Part shown: piece after piece, positions 17,092-25,910 of the stretch
How positions within the stretch are numbered: position 1 is the first letter of the stretch
How the letters are laid out: every line of letters begins with the position of its first letter
NCBI RefSeq assembly: GCF_024741815.1
Contig: NZ_CP102951.1
Location: 2,681,001-2,745,000, forward strand
DNA length: 64,000 nt
Source of the DNA: Pseudomonas sp. LS1212
GTDB lineage: Bacteria; Pseudomonadota; Gammaproteobacteria; Pseudomonadales; Pseudomonadaceae
Direction: 5' to 3'
Position numbers and translations under genes: made by a program
The notes under the pieces: model-generated
Seen by the model: the letters and a program-made list of their open reading frames with translations, nothing else
Databases searched by the model: none
What the model was told of the DNA's origin: nothing

Positions 17092-18609
17092 ATGCCCATG
17101 CATAACGTATCAGCACTCGTGCTTGCCGGCGCCATTTCGGTCGGACTGCCCCTGGCGGCAAGCCCGATTGAAGCTGCTACCACACCGCCAACCGCAGCGT
17201 CCGCTGAGCGTGCACCGGTGCAACCCAGTGCCGAAACCGTGCCCGGTCCCGTGGAAGGCACGCGCATCACTGAGGCCTATGCGCGCATGGTCGCGCGCGA
17301 TATCTATTTTTGGGCATGGCCGATGGTCAACGTCTATAACCGCCGGCTGGCCTTCGCGGGCCTGAAGGAACCTGGCCGATTGGGAGACGTGCTTCCAGCG
17401 GCGCCTCCCAACCGGATCAGCATGCTGACCGACTACATTGAGCCCACGCAGCGTGACGTGGCTTGCCCCAACCAGGACGTGGTGTACGGCGGTGGGCCTC
17501 TTGCGCTCGATATCGAGCCGGTGGTTGTCCAGGTGCCCGACTTCGGAAAACGCTTCTGGGTCTACCAGATCGTCGATCTGCGCACCGATAGCTTTGCCGG
17601 CATGGGCTCGATGTACGGGACCAGGCCAGGTTTCTACCTGCTGGTCGGACCCGACTGGAAAGGTGAAGTACCCAGCGGCATCACCCAGGTTTTTCGGGCC
17701 AGGACCAATACTGGCTTCATTGTGCCGCGCGTCTACATGGACGACACCGCCGAGGATCGCAAGGCCATTGCGTCGGTGATCAACAGGATCGACGTGTACC
17801 CGCTGTCGATGTTCGACGGCAAGGGCAAGCTGCGGGACTGGAGCAAAACCCCATCGTTCCCGGCGCCTCCCGGCCGGCCAGGCGGCGGAGAAACACCAAA
17901 AGTGGTACCCGCGAAGTTCTGGGACGAACTGCCATTGGTACTCAAGGACGCACCACCACTGCCCGGGGAACAAGCCCGCTATGCCCAGGCGTTGGCATTG
18001 GTCGCCACCGTACAGAAAGACGCGAAGTTGAAGGCGGCGGTCATCGACGAAGCCACCAAGGCCGAAAAGGATCTCATCGGCCCGTTGCTGCAGTTCCGTA
18101 ACTTCGGCATCCCGTTGCCGCACAATTGGACGACCACGAAGAATGGCGCCGCATTTGGCACCGATTACTTCACCCGCACAGCTGTCGCCAAGTCCAACAT
18201 TTTCGTCAACAAGCCGAACGAAGCCACGTACTTCTACCAGGACCTCGATGCTTCTGGCGCACGCCTCAACGGAAACAAGCGCTACACGATCACGTTCGGC
18301 AAGGGCGTGCCACCCGTAAACGGCTTCTGGTCGTTGACGTTGTACGACACTCAGCACTTCTTCGTGCCGAACAAGATCAAACGGTTCTCGATTGGCACCA
18401 AGAACAAGGAATTGATGCCCAATTCCGACGGCTCGTTGACGGTCTATGTACAGGCTACGGCGCCCACCGACCCGGTGCAGCGCGCGAATTGGTTGCCGAC
18501 GCCCGACGGGAAGGACTTCAGCCTGTACATCCGCGCTTACTGGCCCAAGGAAGCCATTACCGACGGCTCGTGGACGCCGCCGGCGGTGACCTCGCTTGGG
18601 GGGCGATAG
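17092..18609 (+). CDS. DUF1254/DUF1214 exported protein
   Basis: 505 residues with a signal peptide (ALVLAGAISVGLPLAASPIEA). A DUF1254 domain follows (about 60-190, containing ARDIYFWAWPMVNVYNRR) and a C-terminal DUF1214 domain (about 365-495, with NGFWSLTLYDTQHFFVPN). The family is widespread and periplasmic; its biochemical role is not established. AGGAAC precedes the start; ATG 17092 or 17098 are both possible. It follows a stretch of gene remnants and is probably a single-gene unit. Confidence 0.85.
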   Translation: MPMHNVSALVLAGAISVGLPLAASPIEAATTPPTAASAERAPVQPSAETVPGPVEGTRITEAYARMVARDIYFWAWPMVNVYNRRLAFAGLKEPGRLGDVLPAAPPNRISMLTDYIEPTQRDVACPNQDVVYGGGPLALDIEPVVVQVPDFGKRFWVYQIVDLRTDSFAGMGSMYGTRPGFYLLVGPDWKGEVPSGITQVFRARTNTGFIVPRVYMDDTAEDRKAIASVINRIDVYPLSMFDGKGKLRDWSKTPSFPAPPGRPGGGETPKVVPAKFWDELPLVLKDAPPLPGEQARYAQALALVATVQKDAKLKAAVIDEATKAEKDLIGPLLQFRNFGIPLPHNWTTTKNGAAFGTDYFTRTAVAKSNIFVNKPNEATYFYQDLDASGARLNGNKRYTITFGKGVPPVNGFWSLTLYDTQHFFVPNKIKRFSIGTKNKELMPNSDGSLTVYVQATAPTDPVQRANWLPTPDGKDFSLYIRAYWPKEAITDGSWTPPAVTSLGGR

Positions 18610-18784
18610 AGGATACGACTACTCCGGTACGACGATCCGGTGTCGGTTTGACGCTTGTCGGTATGTCCCCACACCCACACCACTTGGGTGGGTCTGGAGG
18701 CTGTGGCGATGGATTAACCTGCTTGCCCAATGAGGCACTCCACGCAGATTTTGTGAGGTGCGCAAGTCCCAAGAGGTAAGCATT

Positions 18785-19648
18785 GTGAACCGTAGCATTT
18801 CCACACTGGCCGGAACGGCTCGCAAGCTTGATGGCGGCATACTGTTCGGGCTTACGCCACGTCTTTATTGGGCGCAATGGATGAAGCCCGATCACGACAA
18901 CCTGGTGGATGTCGCCGCCCGCGCAATGCTGGTGCAGCAAGAGGGCAGGAACATCCTGGTGCTGGCCGGGGCCGACGCGCTTCTGGCGCCGCCAGCGCGA
19001 ACCTGCCGCTGCCAGCCAAGGACCGCGGGGCTCCTGGAGAGCCTGGCGCAACGGGGGCTTGGCGAGGATGATATCCATGCGGTGGTGCTGACCCACCTGC
19101 ATGCGCATCTTTCCTGCGAACTGAGTCAATTGATCAGCGATGGGGAGATGCCTCGTTTGTTGTTCCCCAAGGCCCACTACATTACCGGCGAACGCCATTG
19201 GTTCCGCGCACGACATCCTCACCCACGTGATCGCACCTTGTTTGTCTCGCCGCTCATGCACCGGCTCGAAGGTAGTGGCCGCCTGGTCCTGATCGATGAC
19301 AACCGCTGTGACCACCTCGGCGATGGTTGGCATTTTCATCTCAGTGACGGCTACGCGCCGGGGCAGTTGCTGCCGGAAATCGCAATGCCAGGTGGTCCCG
19401 TGGTGTTCATGGGCGACCTGATTCCAGGCACCCATTGGCTGAGCCTGGAGGTCACCAGTGCCTATGACCGCAATCCCGAGTGTGTGGTTGGCGAGAAGGA
19501 ACGCTTGCTGGACCACCTGGTGGCCAGCGGAGGGCGTGTGTTCTTTGCCCGTGACCCTGAGGTTGCAATGGTCAAGGTGCTACGTGACCGGCAGTCGCGC
19601 TACGTACCCTTCGATCATTACGATTCGCTCAGCTGCTTCGATGCCTGA
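18785..19648 (+). CDS. MBL-fold protein with degenerate metal site
   Basis: 287-residue metallo-beta-lactamase-fold protein. The usual THxHxDH signature reads THLHAHLSCE, with D and the following H replaced. The downstream GH that normally supplies a ligand reads GY (SDGYAPGQ), while the later aspartate (VVFMGDLIPG) is kept. Dinuclear zinc binding is therefore doubtful. GTG 18785 is chosen because AAGAGGT lies 8 bases upstream; the longer GTG 18758 lacks a site. It is convergent with the methyltransferase gene. Enzyme activity is uncertain. Confidence 0.78.
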   Translation: MNRSISTLAGTARKLDGGILFGLTPRLYWAQWMKPDHDNLVDVAARAMLVQQEGRNILVLAGADALLAPPARTCRCQPRTAGLLESLAQRGLGEDDIHAVVLTHLHAHLSCELSQLISDGEMPRLLFPKAHYITGERHWFRARHPHPRDRTLFVSPLMHRLEGSGRLVLIDDNRCDHLGDGWHFHLSDGYAPGQLLPEIAMPGGPVVFMGDLIPGTHWLSLEVTSAYDRNPECVVGEKERLLDHLVASGGRVFFARDPEVAMVKVLRDRQSRYVPFDHYDSLSCFDA

Positions 19649-19663
19649 CTCATTGAAGTCAGG

Positions 19664-20329
19664 CTAGGCAAGTCGGGCAGTAAACACTAACGACGCCGGG
19701 AAATATTCGTTTGCGGAGCGTGGTTCCTCGATAGTTTCTAAAATCCAGAAGGGAGAAAAAGCTTTGATCCAACTCCCCAAAGTACGGAAATACCAAGGCA
19801 TGGGGCTCCAGGTGTCAGGCTTGAGGTCTTCGAAATGCTCAAGTCTCCAACCATCTTCGTAGGGAGGTTCCACCGATAGAGGGTGGATTGTTTGGATGAT
19901 GAGCGCTGCCTTTGGCGCAGCCACTTGGGCGAGGGCAGCCAATAACTCACTCACCTGATTGTCCAATAGAGAGAAGTTACAAGCGATCACATCGAACTCC
20001 GAGCCTATTCTCTCTGGTGAAACAATTACGTCGGAATAAGCCACGCAACGAAAATCGAAACTGCCCTGCTCGGCAGCGAGATTCAGCAGTTCCGGAGATA
20101 CGTCGAACCCTGTTATATGAGCGCCGGTATCAACTAATGCTCGACAAAGCCAACCCTCACTGCAGCCGACATCGAGGAAGCGAGTGGGTTGGTGTGATGT
20201 AACAGCTTTTATAATGGCACTGTTTGTGACTGCTTGTCGGCTCCTGATGTGCCCCTCGCGCACAGCTACAGCCCAGGATTGGGCGTTAATGGACCAACTT
20301 GCAATCAAGGCTTCGGATTCATTGCGCAT
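19664..20329 (-). CDS. Class I SAM-dependent methyltransferase
   Basis: 221 residues with the SAM-binding motif I FLDVGCSEGWLCRAL, the acidic residue after beta-2 (ITGFDVSPELL) and motif IV FDVIACNFSLL. A UbiE/COQ5-type fold; no substrate can be assigned. ATG 20329 follows a GGGGTAAGAG site. It lies just downstream of the RES toxin on the same strand but 64 bases away, so it is probably separate from it. Confidence 0.8.
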   Translation of the reverse strand: MRNESEALIASWSINAQSWAVAVREGHIRSRQAVTNSAIIKAVTSHQPTRFLDVGCSEGWLCRALVDTGAHITGFDVSPELLNLAAEQGSFDFRCVAYSDVIVSPERIGSEFDVIACNFSLLDNQVSELLAALAQVAAPKAALIIQTIHPLSVEPPYEDGWRLEHFEDLKPDTWSPMPWYFRTLGSWIKAFSPFWILETIEEPRSANEYFPASLVFTARLA

Positions 20330-20393
20330 GACTCTTACCCCTGTTCAGGCCCGTCTTCGCGGCAGAGGGCACAACTGCACCCCAGAAACGCGG

Positions 20394-21086
20394 TCAGGCT
20401 TCGCTGATTTTACTGACGCTGGTTATCTGACCGTTCCAGATCATCTCGTAATGGGCTGTTTGAACAATTGATGAGACGGGTCTCGGAGTCATCAGCGCCC
20501 AGCAGTAATTGCCATGACTACGCACGGAGCTGTAACGCAGACCGGGGTTCCCTGCCTCCTTGACTGCCCGTCCCAGGCGCTGGGCATGGGTATAATCGTC
20601 GGGATCGTAGATAGGGTCAGCCATCGGGATGGAAGCGGCATCCTTCATCCCCATGTCCGCGAATGTGCAGGACAGCCCCCGGAAAACAAAACGCTCATAA
20701 TTCAGACGCTGGACTTTCGACCAGTACAGATTCTGGTGATGCCGCACCTCTGCCAGTGCCGTATCCATCGTGCCGGCCAGGTACAACATACCGTAGCTAC
20801 CATCGCTGAATCGCGAGCCAGTTGGGTTGACGTGGGTAAAAGGTGCTGTCGCGTAAGAGCAGCCAGGAATACCGAAGGGGATCTCCGCTCGCGGAATCAA
20901 CTCAAGGCGTCCTAACTCATTTTGCAGCCGCGGATTAGTAAGAGCCTGTATCTGATAAAGGACCTCAAACTCATCCGCGCCCGCAACGTCATCAAACAAC
21001 GCAATAGGCGGAAACTTTGAATTTACCAGCCGGTAGGACTGCAACTGTTCGCCGGTCAATGCTGCCAGCTGGTTCAGCATCACCAT
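20394..21086 (-). CDS. RES-domain toxin of a type II toxin-antitoxin pair
   Basis: 230 residues with a RES domain. The expected active-site residues are visible: arginine in SYRLVNSKFPP, glutamate in TALAEVRHHQN and serine in LRYSSVRSHGNYC. Known RES toxins of Res-Xre pairs degrade cellular NAD+. It starts 7 bases inside the end of the antitoxin gene, giving the usual antitoxin-first, coupled order. Confidence 0.85.
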   Translation of the reverse strand: MVMLNQLAALTGEQLQSYRLVNSKFPPIALFDDVAGADEFEVLYQIQALTNPRLQNELGRLELIPRAEIPFGIPGCSYATAPFTHVNPTGSRFSDGSYGMLYLAGTMDTALAEVRHHQNLYWSKVQRLNYERFVFRGLSCTFADMGMKDAASIPMADPIYDPDDYTHAQRLGRAVKEAGNPGLRYSSVRSHGNYCWALMTPRPVSSIVQTAHYEMIWNGQITSVSKISEA

Positions 21087-21484
21087 AGCGCTCCCCGTAG
21101 CGCATCGATCCGCCGAAACGTCTCGTACAGGGAAATCATATCCCCCTGGGACATGATTTCGAGCGGGGCGCGCCCGTTGAAAAACTCATTATGGTTGGCC
21201 ATCGCGGGGAAACCATAGACGTTTTCCGGGTTATCAAAGACCAGGCGCAGAGCGGCGTGAATATTGAGCACAAAGCTGATGCGCTGCATCTGGTCTGCAT
21301 CCAGGCTCACGGACCAGTCGGGGTCGCGCTGCTTGGCACGTGTGTACGTGCTGCGCGAAATGCGCAGGGTACGGCAGGCCTGATCGTTCGACGCATGCCA
21401 TTTTTCGAGTATGCCTACAGCTGCTCGCAGACCAGTTACGCACTGATCCTTGGTAAACCCCTGTGCTTGGAGGGCAACTGTCAT
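21080..21484 (-). CDS. Xre/MbcA/ParS-type antitoxin (DUF2384 family)
   Basis: 134 residues. An N-terminal helix-turn-helix (ACRTLRISRSTYTRAK) is followed by the DUF2384 toxin-binding region (LNIHAALRLVFDNPENVYGF ... NGRAPLEIM). It precedes and overlaps the RES toxin. ATG 21484 has GAGG 7 bases upstream. Known members neutralise RES toxins and repress their own operon. Confidence 0.85.
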   Translation of the reverse strand: MTVALQAQGFTKDQCVTGLRAAVGILEKWHASNDQACRTLRISRSTYTRAKQRDPDWSVSLDADQMQRISFVLNIHAALRLVFDNPENVYGFPAMANHNEFFNGRAPLEIMSQGDMISLYETFRRIDALRGALW

Positions 21485-21506
21485 GTCCCATACCTCACTA
21501 TTTATC

Positions 21507-21526
21507 TATAGACACAAATATAGACA
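21507..21526. promoter_or_regulatory. Operator candidate of the Res-Xre operon
   Basis: Two direct copies of TATAGACA, 12 bases apart, about 25 bases upstream of the antitoxin start in an AT-rich promoter. A likely autorepression site; inference from position. Confidence 0.45.
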
Positions 21527-21541
21527 GATAGAGTCTGCAGA

Positions 21542-21810
21542 TCAAGGCTGCCTTGGCCAGTCGTAGTCGTGCAGGTCGAACCTGTCCGGATCGACTAGCG
21601 CCTGGAACTTGCCGATGGCCTTGCCGAACTACATACGCTCGTTGGCGTAGGCCACGGCTGCGTTGAGCGCTGATTCGAGGGCACCGACCAGCATGCAAGA
21701 GCGGATCAGGGCGCCCAGAATCCACACCGGCTCGGCGATGTCTGTCAGTCGCAGGCTGCCGCTGGCCACTGCGCGGGTCTGCTTGAAATCCAGCGTGTCG
21801 GAAAACGAGT
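21542..21810 (-). pseudogene. C-terminal remnant of an acyl-CoA dehydrogenase
   Basis: In one minus frame: DFKQTRAVASGSLRLTDIAE, then IRSCMLVGALESALNAAVAY, ANERM, a TAG stop, FGKAIGKFQALVDPDRFDL. This is the typical acyl-CoA dehydrogenase helical C-terminal domain up to a natural TGA at 21542. The in-frame amber codon (near 21630) and loss of everything upstream of 21810 show it is dead. It abuts the TetR remnant head to head. Confidence 0.6.
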
Positions 21811-21811
21811 T

Positions 21812-22070
21812 GATGTCCGATTACAATGGCAAGGTCATCGAGCAAATGGCCCGGCATATCTAGGTCGGTATCGAAAGCGGCGACATCCGTCCCGATGTCG
21901 CGCCTGTGGCCAGCGCCACCTTCATCCTCGGCGCAATGCGTGGCGTCATGCTGCAGTTTCTGCTCAAGCCTTCGGCTATCGATCTGGAGCCGGTGCAGGC
22001 ACAGCTCCAGAACTTTCTTGACATTGCACTTGCTGCGCCTTCCTCAGTGCAAGACTCGCGCACGCGCTGA
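21812..22070 (+). pseudogene. C-terminal remnant of a TetR-family regulator
   Basis: The frame from 21812 reads DYNGKVIEQMARHI, an in-frame TAG at about 21860, then VGIESGDIRPDVAPVASATF, ILGAMRGVMLQFLLKPSAID, to TGA 22068-22070. That is a TetR ligand-binding C-terminal half without its helix-turn-helix. It begins exactly where the acyl-CoA dehydrogenase remnant ends, suggesting a deletion between two divergent genes. Confidence 0.55.
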
Positions 22071-22108
22071 CTATTTTCAAATAGCCGGCGCGGTCGAGGA
22101 TAAGGGCC

Positions 22109-22636
22109 TTAAAGGGAGGGATCGGCCACAGCGGCCTGCGCCTTGGCGGTCCGGGCGGCCAGCCACTTCAATAGCAAGACTTCACCGCCCAGCAGTATCG
22201 CGCCACCGACCGCCAGCAACAGGGTGGACTCTATCGGCGGCTCGCTAACATGGACCGACAGCGCCACGGCCAGAAACACAAAAGTGCTCAGGTTGATGAA
22301 CAGCGGCACCAGCAGACCTCCGCAAAAGATCAGGTAGACCCCGCAGAACAGCACAATGCCCGTCGCCGGCAGATGCCCGACCCATGCGGTGAGTGCGCCG
22401 ATCGCAACGACGATTGCGTAGGCCAGCCACACCCCCGTCATGCCGCCGGCGATAATCTGGGGAATCTGTTTCGCGTCCTTCTGGTAGACCGTAAACAGAA
22501 TGGCGCAGAAGAAGGGTGCCCAGAGTGCCTTGAAGCCCAGCATCATTCCGGCCATGGCCACGCCGACGATCCAGGCAACCAGCACAAGGGTGTCGAACAA
22601 GACCTTGCCGCTCACTTTCGTTTGCTTTGTGCTCAT
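22109..22636 (-). CDS. DUF1097 inner-membrane protein
   Basis: 175 residues with five or six hydrophobic helices (about 12-35, 38-50, 60-82, 88-130, 138-160), the pattern of the DUF1097 family (YcdZ-like) of unknown function. GAGGCAAGGAT precedes ATG 22636. No neighbour points to a role. Confidence 0.8.
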   Translation of the reverse strand: MSTKQTKVSGKVLFDTLVLVAWIVGVAMAGMMLGFKALWAPFFCAILFTVYQKDAKQIPQIIAGGMTGVWLAYAIVVAIGALTAWVGHLPATGIVLFCGVYLIFCGGLLVPLFINLSTFVFLAVALSVHVSEPPIESTLLLAVGGAILLGGEVLLLKWLAARTAKAQAAVADPSL

Positions 22637-22775
22637 ATCCTTGCCTCTTTTTATTATTGTTGGACGTGCGCCTGAGCCCAGGCACAGCCTGCACGCGTGT
22701 GCCGTTCCAGCCTAACGAGCCAGCCGTATAGGACAATCGTTCGAATGGATGAAACGAGCACTGGTTCCTATGGGG

Positions 22776-22994
22776 TCAAACAGGAGCATTGGCCGTAGTA
22801 GGGCGCCGCGATGGCAGCTGCACCGAGTGGTACTCGTCCTCGAAGCGGGCTACCAGCTCGGCCACGGTGGGGATGTCATCGATGGTGCCAACACCCTGGC
22901 CTGCCGCCCAAATGTCCTTCCATAACTTGTAGCCGTTGTGACCACCGCTGCCACCACCCCACTCGGGTGGCGGCGGCAGGTTGTCCGGGTCCAA
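22776..22994 (-). pseudogene. C-terminal remnant of a nitronate monooxygenase-like gene
   Basis: About 72 codons ending the frame, including WKDIWAAGQGVGTIDDIPTV and ELVARF, match the C-terminal end of 2-nitropropane dioxygenase/nitronate monooxygenases (the AGQ-x-G-x-IDDIP motif). The FMN-binding barrel is missing upstream. Identified by eye. Confidence 0.55.
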
Positions 22995-23058
22995 TCAATG
23001 ACCTGGAGCGCTCATGGATCTCTGTACCGGCCAGTGATCCATTGGCCAGAATGGCTGC

Positions 23059-24189
23059 TCAACCGAGGGTGGCGACACTACGCAGAATCAACCGCACCAG
23101 TAGAGTCTGACTGGTGACCCCGGTTTTCGAGAAGATCGAGCGCAGTTGCGCGCGTGCCGTGTTGCGACTGATGCCGAACTCATCCGAGGCCTCATCGATG
23201 GTCTGGCCGTTGGCCAACTGAAAGGCCAGATGAGTTTCGGCAGGCGTCAGGTCGAACAACGACCGGATGATCTCCTGAGGCGCGCTGGATTTCTGCTCGG
23301 GGTCGCTGATGAAAATGACGACTGCCGGGCAGTGTGTCCCTTCGCTCCATTCGCTCTGCGGCACGCAGCGGACGATGATGCCAAGGTCGACTCGCCCGGA
23401 AGGGCGCTGCACGCGCATGGCCTTTACCAGTGAGGGGCTCTTGCTCTTCTGCGAGAGCAAGGCCTGATCGATCAGTTTGTGGAATTCCTGGCAGTCGCCC
23501 ACCGTTCCGACTTGCAGACCGTCGTCGACCAGTTCGATGCCGTCCCTTTCCTCCAGCAGGCGTTGGGCGAGCCGGTTTTTCTGCAGGACCTTGCCATTCT
23601 GGTCGAGGAGGATGGTACCCACAGCCAGTTTGTCGACGGCGCCAGCGTAAAGGTTTCGCTCGCTCTCTATGCGGTTGAGGTACATGTGCAGCGTTACGGT
23701 ACGTTCCAGGTGCGGTAGGAACGAGGCAAGAAGATCCTTGTCCTGCTGATTGAATGGGCCGCTGGCGTGATCGCGGGAGATGCGAATCCGGCACTTGGAG
23801 CCAAGCTTGGTATTAATGTCGGCCCCGAGGACATGGAACACGTCCACAGGTTCGAGGAAACTCTTGTAGAACTCGCTTTGCAGCCAGTCCTGCTCGGAAA
23901 CGAACTCGGTGCAGATGACTACCTGGCGATTGGGCAGGTCGGTGAAGGGATCGATGGTGTAGAAGTACTGGTTATAGGAGGCTGTCATCGCCGCCGAGGA
24001 GCCCGAGGTGGTGATGCTCAGTCCGTCCATGTGCTGGCTCGGCGGGCGCAGGGTGAGGGTGGCGTACTTGGCTCTCATCAAGCATTTGAGCCGGTCCAGG
24101 AAGGTGCTCCAGGGAATGTTTTCCAGCGGCCCTTGATAGAGGCTGCCGAGCATCCCGCTGAATTCGTCAAGGGTGAGGGGATGTACCAT
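23059..24189 (-). CDS. LuxR-type transcriptional regulator
   Basis: 376 residues. The N-terminal region is a probable sensory domain, with a PAS-like segment about 180-240 (AVGTILLDQNGKVLQKN). The C-terminal GerE/LuxR helix-turn-helix (about 310-370) includes LFDLTPAETHLAFQLANGQT and ISRNTARAQLRSIFSKTGV. It lies 88 bases downstream of the DUF1329 gene on the same strand; such regulators often control DUF1329/DUF1302 sets. The ligand is unknown. Confidence 0.85.
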   Translation of the reverse strand: MVHPLTLDEFSGMLGSLYQGPLENIPWSTFLDRLKCLMRAKYATLTLRPPSQHMDGLSITTSGSSAAMTASYNQYFYTIDPFTDLPNRQVVICTEFVSEQDWLQSEFYKSFLEPVDVFHVLGADINTKLGSKCRIRISRDHASGPFNQQDKDLLASFLPHLERTVTLHMYLNRIESERNLYAGAVDKLAVGTILLDQNGKVLQKNRLAQRLLEERDGIELVDDGLQVGTVGDCQEFHKLIDQALLSQKSKSPSLVKAMRVQRPSGRVDLGIIVRCVPQSEWSEGTHCPAVVIFISDPEQKSSAPQEIIRSLFDLTPAETHLAFQLANGQTIDEASDEFGISRNTARAQLRSIFSKTGVTSQTLLVRLILRSVATLG

Positions 24190-24277
24190 ATAGACCCCGT
24201 TTTTATTGTTATAAGAAAAGCCTTGCCGCGTGAGCCTGCTGCCCGGCCGCTTGTCGGTCGGGCAGTGGCTCTGCTTG

Positions 24278-25651
24278 TCAGCGGCCGAGTTTGCGCAGAT
24301 TCGCAGTGGTGAAGAAGTCAGCTTCGAAACTGCTGCTGTTCAGGCGAGCGGGAGGCTGGCCATTGAGCAGGCGGTCGGTAAGGTAGGAGCCGGCGATAAG
24401 GTCATGGAACATCGCAAGGCGGGCCTGGAAGCCTTGCATGTCGTAGGCGTACACCGTGGTTTGCATGTTGCTGCGCCAGAGTGCGCCTTTGCCGTCATAG
24501 TTGTCGGCCAGAACACCGATCCAGGAGTCTTCGTCGATATACAGCCTGCGCTTGCCATAGATGTGGCGCTTGCCGGGTTTGAGGGTGGCTTCCAGTACCC
24601 AGACGCGGTGCAACTCATAGCGCATGTGATCGGGATTGACATGACCATTGGTGGCCAGCAACTGGTCGAGTTTCAGGCCTGGATCATCAAGCTTGTTATT
24701 GTTATAGGGGATATACATCTCCTTTTTGCCAAGCATCTTCCACTCGTATCGATCAGGTGCGCCGTTGAACAGGCGGTCCTCATCCATCACGCGAAAGCCA
24801 CCGGCGCCGAAGGGGGTGTCGTATGCCACGGTGGGGGCTCGACGTACCCGACGCATTCCCGGGACGTATTGCCAGGCCTGCGATGGCGAGGCAATGGGGT
24901 CGGTGAACGTGTGGGCAAGGATGATCTCGCCTTTTTTGCGCACCGGTTCCAGGGTGGACACCATGGCATAAGCCTGTACCCCGCCGAAACTGCCGACGTT
25001 TTCCTTGGGGTCGTCCCAGACCGAGTAAATCTTGTAGTCCATGGACTCGAGCGAACGCTCGCCGTTGGACAGGGTAAGGGCCATGGTGTAGACGGCGTCC
25101 TCCTTCCAGGCCCGGGCAGGCAGGTTGAGGTTCCACATCAGCTCGTAGCCATTTTTCGGGATGGGGAAGGGCGAGGCGCCAATGGCATTGGTCACGCCGT
25201 TGCCATCGCTGATCAGTTCGGCATCGACAGCGTTCTTGGCGATGTTGCTCTCGACCCGTTGCGAATAGCGGAAATCGCGATGGCTGGGGTAGATCGGCAT
25301 CTTGAACGTCTGTGGGTAGTGCTGGAACAGGGCCTTCTGACCGTCGGAGAGCTTGTCGGCATATTGCGCCATGTTCTGTGCAGTGATGGTAAACAGCGGT
25401 CGCTCATTGGCGTAGGGATCTGGATACTGGCTGCCGCTGCCTGCGTAGTTCAGGTTGGGTGGCGCACCGCGCCATTGCCCGCTCCAGGCGGGGATACTGC
25501 CATCGGCATTACCGGCCATTTCTGCACCCATGGGGGTGAGGTCGCGGCCCAGGCGGGCGGCGTCTTCGGGGCTTGATTTGGCCAGTGCGACGCTGCTGAA
25601 ACTGCCGGCAAGCAACACGCTGAGCAATAGGGTCTTGTTCTGAATAAGCAT
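24278..25651 (-). CDS. DUF1329 exported protein (LolA-like family)
   Basis: 457 residues with a signal peptide (LLLSVLLAGSFSSVALA). DUF1329 motifs include ARLGRDLTPMGAEMAGNADG, RRVRRAPTVAYDTPFG and the C-terminal RRLYIDEDSWIGVLADNYDG. These periplasmic or outer-membrane proteins occur with DUF1302 proteins and RND exporters in hydrophobic-compound catabolic loci. ATG 25651 has AGGAGA upstream. Its normal DUF1302 partner survives here only as a fragment at 25684-25848, so the system is probably incomplete. Confidence 0.85.
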   Translation of the reverse strand: MLIQNKTLLLSVLLAGSFSSVALAKSSPEDAARLGRDLTPMGAEMAGNADGSIPAWSGQWRGAPPNLNYAGSGSQYPDPYANERPLFTITAQNMAQYADKLSDGQKALFQHYPQTFKMPIYPSHRDFRYSQRVESNIAKNAVDAELISDGNGVTNAIGASPFPIPKNGYELMWNLNLPARAWKEDAVYTMALTLSNGERSLESMDYKIYSVWDDPKENVGSFGGVQAYAMVSTLEPVRKKGEIILAHTFTDPIASPSQAWQYVPGMRRVRRAPTVAYDTPFGAGGFRVMDEDRLFNGAPDRYEWKMLGKKEMYIPYNNNKLDDPGLKLDQLLATNGHVNPDHMRYELHRVWVLEATLKPGKRHIYGKRRLYIDEDSWIGVLADNYDGKGALWRSNMQTTVYAYDMQGFQARLAMFHDLIAGSYLTDRLLNGQPPARLNSSSFEADFFTTANLRKLGR

Positions 25652-25683
25652 GTGGATTCTCCTGCGCACTCGGACACCTGGCT

Positions 25684-25848
25684 TTGCAGGGTCTTGCCCC
25701 GTACCGAGTGAGGCACCAGGCCGGTATCGACCATCACCGGTGCGCCGTCGCGGTAGCTGATTTCGCCACTGACGTTGGTTTGGCCAAGTACAGTGGAGAA
25801 GCTGGCGCCATACGGGGCTATGCCGAGATAAGGGGAAAATTCACTCAT
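25684..25848 (-). pseudogene. DUF1302 outer-membrane protein fragment
   Basis: About 55 codons (APYGASFSTVLGQTNVSGEI, SYRDGAPVMVDTGLVPHS) match the middle of DUF1302 proteins, whose genes normally sit directly upstream of DUF1329 genes as here. Both ends are lost and the frame runs into the DUF1329 leader. By-eye identification. Confidence 0.55.
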
Positions 25849-25910
25849 TTGGTCTGCAACTACTTGTCGGGATTGAAAATTCCGGAGACAACGGAATAGG
25901 CGTCCGCAGA

